Source: Bradyrhizobium forestalis (lineage in GTDB: Bacteria > Pseudomonadota > Alphaproteobacteria > Rhizobiales > Xanthobacteraceae). From it: a stretch of 34,748 nt of DNA. Both the position numbers and the translations under genes were made by a program. Position 1 is the stretch's first letter; every line of letters begins with the position of its first letter. This document shows positions 30,641 through 34,748 of the stretch, in pieces. The stretch is from assembly GCF_002795245.1 (NCBI RefSeq), contig NZ_PGVG01000056.1, positions 1-34,748 of the forward strand, in the 5' to 3' direction. Below the pieces are notes generated by a model, which made no database searches, was not told where the DNA came from, and saw only the letters and a list, made by a program, of their open reading frames with translations.

Positions 30641-31525
30641 CTACTTCATCCGCTTGTCGGCGGCGATGAAGTCGATGAAGGTGCGCACCTTCGCGGAGAG
30701 ATATTTCCGGCTCGGATAGACCGCGAACAGCTTCCCGACGAAGACGACCTGCTCGGGCATGAGGTGCTCGAGGCGTCCGCGCGCGATGTCCTCGGCGACC
30801 AGCCATTTCGGCAGGAAGGCGAGACCCATGCCTTCCAGTGCAGCCATGTGCAGCAGCGTTTCGTTGCCGCTGCGCAGCACCGGATTGAGCTTGACGGTCT
30901 CAGGTCCGTGCTCGCCCTGGAAGGAGAAGCTCTCGCCGGGATAAAGCGCATAGTGCAGCAACGCCTGGCCGGAAAGATCGGCGAAGGTCTTCGGGCGGCC
31001 CGCGCGTTTGAGGAAGGCGGGAGCGGCAACCAGGTAGAACGGGACGCCCGTGATGGGTCGCGCGATCAGCGCCTCGTCGAGCGCGGCGGTCGCACGAAGT
31101 GCGAGATCGAATCCCTCCTCGACCAGGTTGACGAGGCGCCCGCTGAGATCGACGTCGAGGAGCACCTCCGGATAGCGGGCCTGATAGTCTGCCAGCACGC
31201 CGGCGAAGATCGTGTTCGCCATCCACACCGGCGCGGTCAGCCGCAGCGTGCCGCGCGGCACCACCGTCGCCTTGCTGACGGCGGCCTCGACCTCGTCGAG
31301 CGAATCGAGCATTTGCCGCGCCTGCTCGAAATAGAGCGCGCCGCTCTCGCTCAGGCTGACCCGCCGGCTGGTCCGGTTGAGCAGCCTTGTGCCCAGCCGC
31401 TTCTCGAGCTGCATCACGTGCTTGCTCGCCATGGCGGGCGAGATGCGCAGGCGCTGCGCCGCGGTCGCAAAGCTCTTCAGCTCCGCGACTAGGCAAAACA
31501 CCCTCATGCTGATCAAAGTATCCAT
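30641..31525 (-). CDS. LysR-family transcriptional regulator
   Basis: This 294-residue LysR regulator has wHTH residues about 1-60 (MRVFCLVAELKSFATAAQRL, ISPAMASKHVMQLEKRLGTR, LLNRTSRRVSLSESG). Its effector domain from about 90 begins GTLRLTAPVWMANTIFAGVL and has the CrgA/PA2206-like layout (FDLALRATAALDEALIARPI). Start at 31525 gives the conventional N-terminus; an upstream in-frame start adds 15 unconserved residues. It is divergent from the DoxX-DsrE-TlpA operon across about 100 bases, so it is the likely regulator of that operon and of itself. Confidence 0.92.
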   Translation of the reverse strand: MDTLISMRVFCLVAELKSFATAAQRLRISPAMASKHVMQLEKRLGTRLLNRTSRRVSLSESGALYFEQARQMLDSLDEVEAAVSKATVVPRGTLRLTAPVWMANTIFAGVLADYQARYPEVLLDVDLSGRLVNLVEEGFDLALRATAALDEALIARPITGVPFYLVAAPAFLKRAGRPKTFADLSGQALLHYALYPGESFSFQGEHGPETVKLNPVLRSGNETLLHMAALEGMGLAFLPKWLVAEDIARGRLEHLMPEQVVFVGKLFAVYPSRKYLSAKVRTFIDFIAADKRMK

Positions 31526-31628
31526 GAGATCATCAACATCCAGGAAAGGAACAATTCCCGTAACGCACAATGATCAAAAACGGTGAAACTATCAAATGGT
31601 GGCAGCCCTCACATTCCGGAGAACCACC

Positions 31629-32057
31629 ATGTCCACCACCACCCTCGAGACGGCTACGCCCGGCCGGGCCCTTCGCATCGGCCTCTGGACTGCCCAAATC
31701 GTCCTCGCCTTCGTCTTCATCTCGGCCGGGTTCGTCAAGCTGACCACGCCGATTCTTCAGCTGGCTGCGATGATGCCATTTGCCGGCGAGTATTCCGAAA
31801 CCTTCGTCCGTTCCGTCGCCCTGGTCGATCTCGCCGGTGGCATCGGCATTCTCCTGCCGGCCCTGACCCGGATCCTGCCGCGACTGACAGTGCTGGCCGC
31901 GCTGGGCTGTAGCGTGCTGCAGGTGTTCGCGTTCGTCTTCCATATCTCGCGCGGCGAAGCCGCGACGACACCACTCAACCTCGTCCTGCTGGCGCTCGCC
32001 CTGTTCGTGCTGTGGGGACGCAACAGCAAGGCACCGATCGCGCCGCGGCAGTTCTGA
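31629..32057 (+). CDS. DoxX-family membrane protein
   Basis: This 142-residue four-helix membrane protein of the DoxX group has hydrophobic segments IGLWTAQIVLAFVFISAGFVKL, SVALVDLAGGIGILLPALTRIL, LTVLAALGCSVLQVFAFVFHI and PLNLVLLALALFVLWG. The first helix carries the family pattern F-x-x-A-G-x-x-K-L. DoxX proteins are named after the small subunit of archaeal thiosulfate:quinone oxidoreductase; in bacteria they occur with thiol and redox-stress systems, usually without known activity. ATG 31629 has GGAGAA about 6 bases upstream; the upstream ATG 31596 adds 11 non-family residues. It is the first gene of a three-gene operon with two Tat-exported thiol proteins. Confidence 0.88.
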   Translation: MSTTTLETATPGRALRIGLWTAQIVLAFVFISAGFVKLTTPILQLAAMMPFAGEYSETFVRSVALVDLAGGIGILLPALTRILPRLTVLAALGCSVLQVFAFVFHISRGEAATTPLNLVLLALALFVLWGRNSKAPIAPRQF

Positions 32058-32076
32058 CCGCAGGAGCGCCGTCGCC

Positions 32077-32538
32077 ATGATCTCTGCCAATGGATGGTCC
32101 CGCAGGGGCCTGCTCGCCGGCACCGCGATCCTCACGGCCGGCGGCACCGCCGCGGCCAAGGAGGATCGCGCCGCCGACGGCGTCGTGATCCTGATCGACA
32201 GCAACGAGCCCTACGTCATGGGTCACGCGATCAGCTATTCGGCTAATCTCTCCAAGCATTTTGCCGAGAGGGGTGCGAGATTGCTGATCGAGGTCGTCGC
32301 CAACGGCAAGGGCATCGACGTCTTCCGGGCGGACAAGACGCCGCTGATCGAGCCGCTCGCGACGCTGCGCCAGTCGCTGCCGAACCTCACTTACAGCATG
32401 TGCGCCTCGTCCAAGGCGATCGCGGAAGCCAAGGAGCAGATCTCAATTCCGCTGATCCCTGGCGCAAGCCTCGTGCCGTTCGGCATCGGACGCGTCGTCG
32501 ACCTGCAACTGAAGGGCTGGGCCTATATCCATGCGTGA
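32077..32538 (+). CDS. Tat-exported DsrE-family protein
   Basis: This 153-residue protein has a twin-arginine signal (SRRGLLAGTAILTAGGTAAA) and a DsrE/DsrF-like fold: GVVILIDSNEPYVMGHAISYSANLSKHF, then RLLIEVVANGKGIDVF. It has the family end pattern IPLIPGASLVPFGIGRVVDLQLKGWAYI. The single mature cysteine, Cys109 in TYSMCASSKAI, sits where DsrE-type periplasmic proteins have their conserved Cys, suggesting persulfide or sulfur transfer. Tat export implies folding before transport, or a cofactor. It starts 19 bases after DoxX, and its end overlaps the TlpA-like gene by 8 bases, so the three are probably translated together. Confidence 0.87.
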   Translation: MISANGWSRRGLLAGTAILTAGGTAAAKEDRAADGVVILIDSNEPYVMGHAISYSANLSKHFAERGARLLIEVVANGKGIDVFRADKTPLIEPLATLRQSLPNLTYSMCASSKAIAEAKEQISIPLIPGASLVPFGIGRVVDLQLKGWAYIHA

Positions 32539-33127
32539 CGAGCGGCGCGAAAGCGTTGTGGCGCTGTCGCGGCGATCGATTCTGATGGCTGCGCCGGTGT
32601 TTGTCTCTTCTCTGCGCGCAAGCGGCGCGCAGGACAGCTGGCCGCCGGTGTTCGAGGCCGGCCGCAGCCAGTTCACGGTGGTGCGGCCGCACGCGATGAT
32701 GCCGCAGCTCAGGCTCCAGGACGTCCACGGCCGCGATGCCGTCGTGGCGGCGAAGCCGGGCCGCATCACATTGGTGAACTTCTGGGCGACCTGGTGCGCG
32801 GCCTGCAAGCTCGATCTGCCGATGCTTGCAAGTCTTGCGGCATCACGGCCCGACCGGCTCGACATCGCCGCGATCTGCACGGACACAAGAGACCTGCGCA
32901 AGATCCGCAGCTTTCTCGGCGGCCTCGCCGTGAAAGACCTCGCCTGCTATGCCGATGCCTATGGCGCGGCAGCCCAGGCATCCACCGAGATCCTCTCCAT
33001 CCTCGGCATGCCCATCACCTATCTCGTCGGCACAAGCGGTCGCGTCGAGGGCTACATCATGGGCGCGCCCGATTGGCTCTCACCGGCTGGCACGCGCCTG
33101 CTGCAGTTCTACCGCGAGCAGGCTTAG
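32531..33127 (+). CDS. Tat-exported TlpA-like thioredoxin
   Basis: This 198-residue periplasmic thiol-disulfide reductase has a Tat-like signal (LSRRSILMAAPVFVSSLRAS). The mature thioredoxin fold has ITLVNFWATWCAACKLDLPM, with active site Cys89-Ala-Ala-Cys92, and the cis-proline segment GMPITYLVG. Additional Cys residues occur (AAICTDT and LACYADAY). It resembles the TlpA/ResA/CcmG group, which reduces protein disulfides, and its partner is plausibly the DsrE protein encoded just upstream with overlapping frames. A catalytic dipeptide of AA between the cysteines is less common than PxC types. It ends 7 bases before the convergent amidohydrolase stop. Confidence 0.9.
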   Translation: MRDERRESVVALSRRSILMAAPVFVSSLRASGAQDSWPPVFEAGRSQFTVVRPHAMMPQLRLQDVHGRDAVVAAKPGRITLVNFWATWCAACKLDLPMLASLAASRPDRLDIAAICTDTRDLRKIRSFLGGLAVKDLACYADAYGAAAQASTEILSILGMPITYLVGTSGRVEGYIMGAPDWLSPAGTRLLQFYREQA

Positions 33128-33134
33128 CGCTAAG

Positions 33135-34274
33135 TCAATTCGGATGCCACCAGCGGCCGCCAATGACGACGCCTTCGGACGCGATCTTGCGATCGCCTAT
33201 CAGGTGCTCGCCGACCACGTCCTCGTAGTCGAACTGGCCTTGCCTGATGCTGATCAGCGTAGCATCGCCGACGCTGCCGGGCTTGAGGCTGCCGAGCTCG
33301 GGGCGCCGCAGCGCCATCGCCGCGTTCACCGTCGATGCCGCGATGACGTCCGAGAGCTCCATGCCCATGCACAAGAACTTCGACATGGTCGTGACCTGAT
33401 CATAGGCCGGGCCGTCGATGCAGAGCTGATGGATATCGGAGGAGATGGTGTCGGGATAGAAGCCGTTGGCGAGCATGGCGCGCGCGGTCTTGAAGGCGAA
33501 CGAGCCCTTGCCGTGGCCGATGTCGAACAGCACGCCGCGCTCGCGCGCGTCCAGCACCGCCTTCTTCACCGTGCCCTGCGCGGTCGCCGGCGTGTTGGGG
33601 AAGGGGCGGAACGCATGGGTCAGCACGTCGCCGGGTCGCAGGCGGGCGAGCACGTCCTCATAGCTCGGCGGCGGATGATCGATATGCGCCATCAGCGGCA
33701 TGCCGACCTCGTTCGCAACCTCGAGCGCGATGTCGAGCGGGACGGCCCCCGAGGTGCCCGACGAATGCAGGCCGACGCGCACCTTGATGCCGACGATGAG
33801 GTCGCGGTTGGCATCGGCCACCTTGGCCGCCTCGATCGGATTCATCAGCCGCAACTCCTCGCTCTCGCCCACCATGATCCGGTGCGAGAAGCCGAAGATG
33901 CCGGCATGCGAGACGTGCAGATAGGCAAGGATGCGGACCTGGCTCGGCTCGATCACATGCTTGCGGAAGCCGGCGAAGTTGCCGGGACCCGCGCTGCCGG
34001 TGTCGACGGAGGTGGTGACGCCGGAGGTGCGGCAGAATTCCTCGGCATCGATGCCGAGCGAGGTGCCGCCCCAATAGACATGGGTATGGAGATCGATCAG
34101 CCCCGGCGTGACGATGTACCGTGAGACATCGCGCACATCGGTGCCCGGATCGGCCTTGAGCCCGCTGCCGATCGCCGCGACCTTGCCGCCGGCAAAGGCG
34201 ACGTCGGTCACGGCGTCGAGCTTCTGGGACGGGTCGATCACCCGCCCGCCGCGCAGGATCAAGTCGATAGGCAT
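33135..34274 (-). CDS. Amidohydrolase/deacetylase family metallohydrolase
   Basis: This 379-residue TIM-barrel metal-dependent hydrolase of the COG3964-like amidohydrolase/deacetylase group has LIDLHTHVYWGG (HxH metal pair, about 60-71), GIKVRVG (Lys near 165, possible carbamylated bridging ligand), PLMAHIDHPPPS (His), LTHAFRPFP (His) and ISSDIHQL (catalytic Asp). The beta-sandwich ends (MPIDLILRGGRVIDPSQKLD and the C-terminal VGDATLISI) are complete. Relatives have been assigned N-acyl amino-acid-ester or N-acetyl-mandelate hydrolase activity; the substrate here is unknown. It is convergent with the TlpA-like gene. Confidence 0.9.
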   Translation of the reverse strand: MPIDLILRGGRVIDPSQKLDAVTDVAFAGGKVAAIGSGLKADPGTDVRDVSRYIVTPGLIDLHTHVYWGGTSLGIDAEEFCRTSGVTTSVDTGSAGPGNFAGFRKHVIEPSQVRILAYLHVSHAGIFGFSHRIMVGESEELRLMNPIEAAKVADANRDLIVGIKVRVGLHSSGTSGAVPLDIALEVANEVGMPLMAHIDHPPPSYEDVLARLRPGDVLTHAFRPFPNTPATAQGTVKKAVLDARERGVLFDIGHGKGSFAFKTARAMLANGFYPDTISSDIHQLCIDGPAYDQVTTMSKFLCMGMELSDVIAASTVNAAMALRRPELGSLKPGSVGDATLISIRQGQFDYEDVVGEHLIGDRKIASEGVVIGGRWWHPN

Positions 34275-34424
34275 TGTCGTCTCCGGATGGGCAGAGATGT
34301 GGCGGGCATGTCAGCCGGGCCAGCGAGGAAGGAAGCCGCTCGCTTCTAGCAATTTTCGCGCCGATTCGACAAAGATTCGCAGGCGGGGATCACCCCGCCG
34401 TCCAATTTCAGTCGTGGCCTTTGT

Positions 34425-34450
34425 CGGGGGATCCCCCAAGAGATCCCCCG
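34425..34450 (-). terminator. Hairpin after the truncated RTX-like gene
   Basis: CGGGGGATC (34425-34433) and GATCCCCCG (34442-34450) form a perfect 9-bp stem with an 8-base loop, 42 bases past the stop of the minus-strand gene ending at 34492. The position fits a terminator for that gene. No U-run follows on the minus strand, so intrinsic termination is uncertain. Confidence 0.5.
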
Positions 34451-34491
34451 AGGCAGTTGTTGAGTACCAGCTTGTGTGGCCGACCCGCTCC

Positions 34492-34748
34492 TTACGCGAA
34501 GTGGAAGTCGTGGCTGTTCAGCTTGTCGAGCTGCGTGTTCTTCAGCGTGAGGGTGTCGCTCCCCGCCGCGATGACGACGTCGTGGCCTGACTGGGCCGCG
34601 TGGGAGAGCACGCTCGCAAAGCTGTCGAACACGCTCTTGCTGAACTCGATCGTGTCGTGAGCAGGTCCGCGGGCAGCGAAGTCCTTGATCACGTCCTGGC
34701 CGAAGTTCGACGCAAACGTGAACGTATCCGCCCCCGCTTTACCCACCA
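34492..34748 (-). CDS. C-terminal end of an RTX-like calcium-binding protein (partial)
   Basis: Only the last 84-85 codons are in the window; the gene enters from beyond base 34748 and ends at TGA-side position 34492. The visible part reads GKAGADTFTFASNFGQDVIKDF, then FASVLSHAAQSGHDVVIAAG and SDTLTLKNTQLDKLNSHDFHFA. The GADTFTF... DVIKDF pattern and the SDTLTLKN end are typical of the C-terminal secretion region of RTX/hemolysin-type calcium-binding proteins exported by type I secretion. The initiation codon shown by the last in-frame GTG is not the true start. Size and passenger function cannot be seen. Confidence 0.75.
   Translation of the reverse strand, partial: VGKAGADTFTFASNFGQDVIKDFAARGPAHDTIEFSKSVFDSFASVLSHAAQSGHDVVIAAGSDTLTLKNTQLDKLNSHDFHFA

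Noticed and set aside
1..34748. CRISPR array, tRNA, rRNA, insertion sequence or prophage
   Set aside because: No regularly spaced direct repeats, no cloverleaf-like or rRNA-conserved segments, and no transposase, integrase or phage structural protein were seen on either strand.

Overview
The window looks like chromosomal DNA of a Bradyrhizobium-type alphaproteobacterium (Hyphomicrobiales). This rests on the high G+C content, strong GC-rich codon bias, an Omp25-type porin, a GltI-like binding protein, the aromatic-degradation gene set, and several families of GC-rich intergenic palindromes typical of that group. The assignment is inference; no rRNA or tRNA gene is present to confirm it. Both window edges look like contig ends: base 1 begins a perfect 54-bp inverted repeat, and the last base cuts through a gene.

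Layout. 1-2337: foldback repeat, a palindromic operator candidate, and a porin fusing an Omp25-like barrel to an OprB-like carbohydrate porin. 2577-9186: a chemotaxis receptor (-), a CNNM/CorC-type membrane protein (+), an FMN/3Fe-4S glutamate-synthase-like oxidoreductase (-) and ferredoxin-NADP reductase (-). 9559-15285: an ATP-grasp ligase (+), a two-gene acidic amino-acid/dicarboxylate uptake unit (-; symporter, then orphan binding protein), a zinc-free MDR reductase (+), a three-repeat cysteine-rich secreted protein and a small secreted protein.

15442-20708 is the most coherent unit: an aryl-CoA monooxygenase and aryl-CoA ligase (+), a MarR regulator and maleylpyruvate isomerase (-), and gentisate 1,2-dioxygenase (+). 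Two nearly identical 20-bp palindromes (18/20), one upstream of the monooxygenase and one in the maiA-gtdA divergent promoter, suggest that the MarR protein controls the whole set. The set would convert an aromatic acid (salicylate favoured) via its CoA thioester to gentisate, then to maleylpyruvate and fumarylpyruvate. The final fumarylpyruvate hydrolase is not in the window.

20900-26071: an SsuABC/TauABC-type ABC transporter with an FAD oxidoreductase (-) and a divergent LysR regulator. 26269-30430: a small secreted-protein gene broken by an amber codon, a crotonase-family hydratase (-), a ketopantoate-reductase-family enzyme (+), a KANL3/Tex30-like hydrolase (-) and an acyl-CoA dehydrogenase (+). 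30641-33127: a LysR regulator divergent from a DoxX / Tat-DsrE / Tat-TlpA operon, a plausible periplasmic thiol/sulfur module. 33135-34748: a metal-dependent amidohydrolase (-) and the C-terminal end of an RTX-like protein (-).

Four families of palindromic repeats occupy most gene-free gaps, usually just past gene 3' ends. One copy lies inside the ABC operon.
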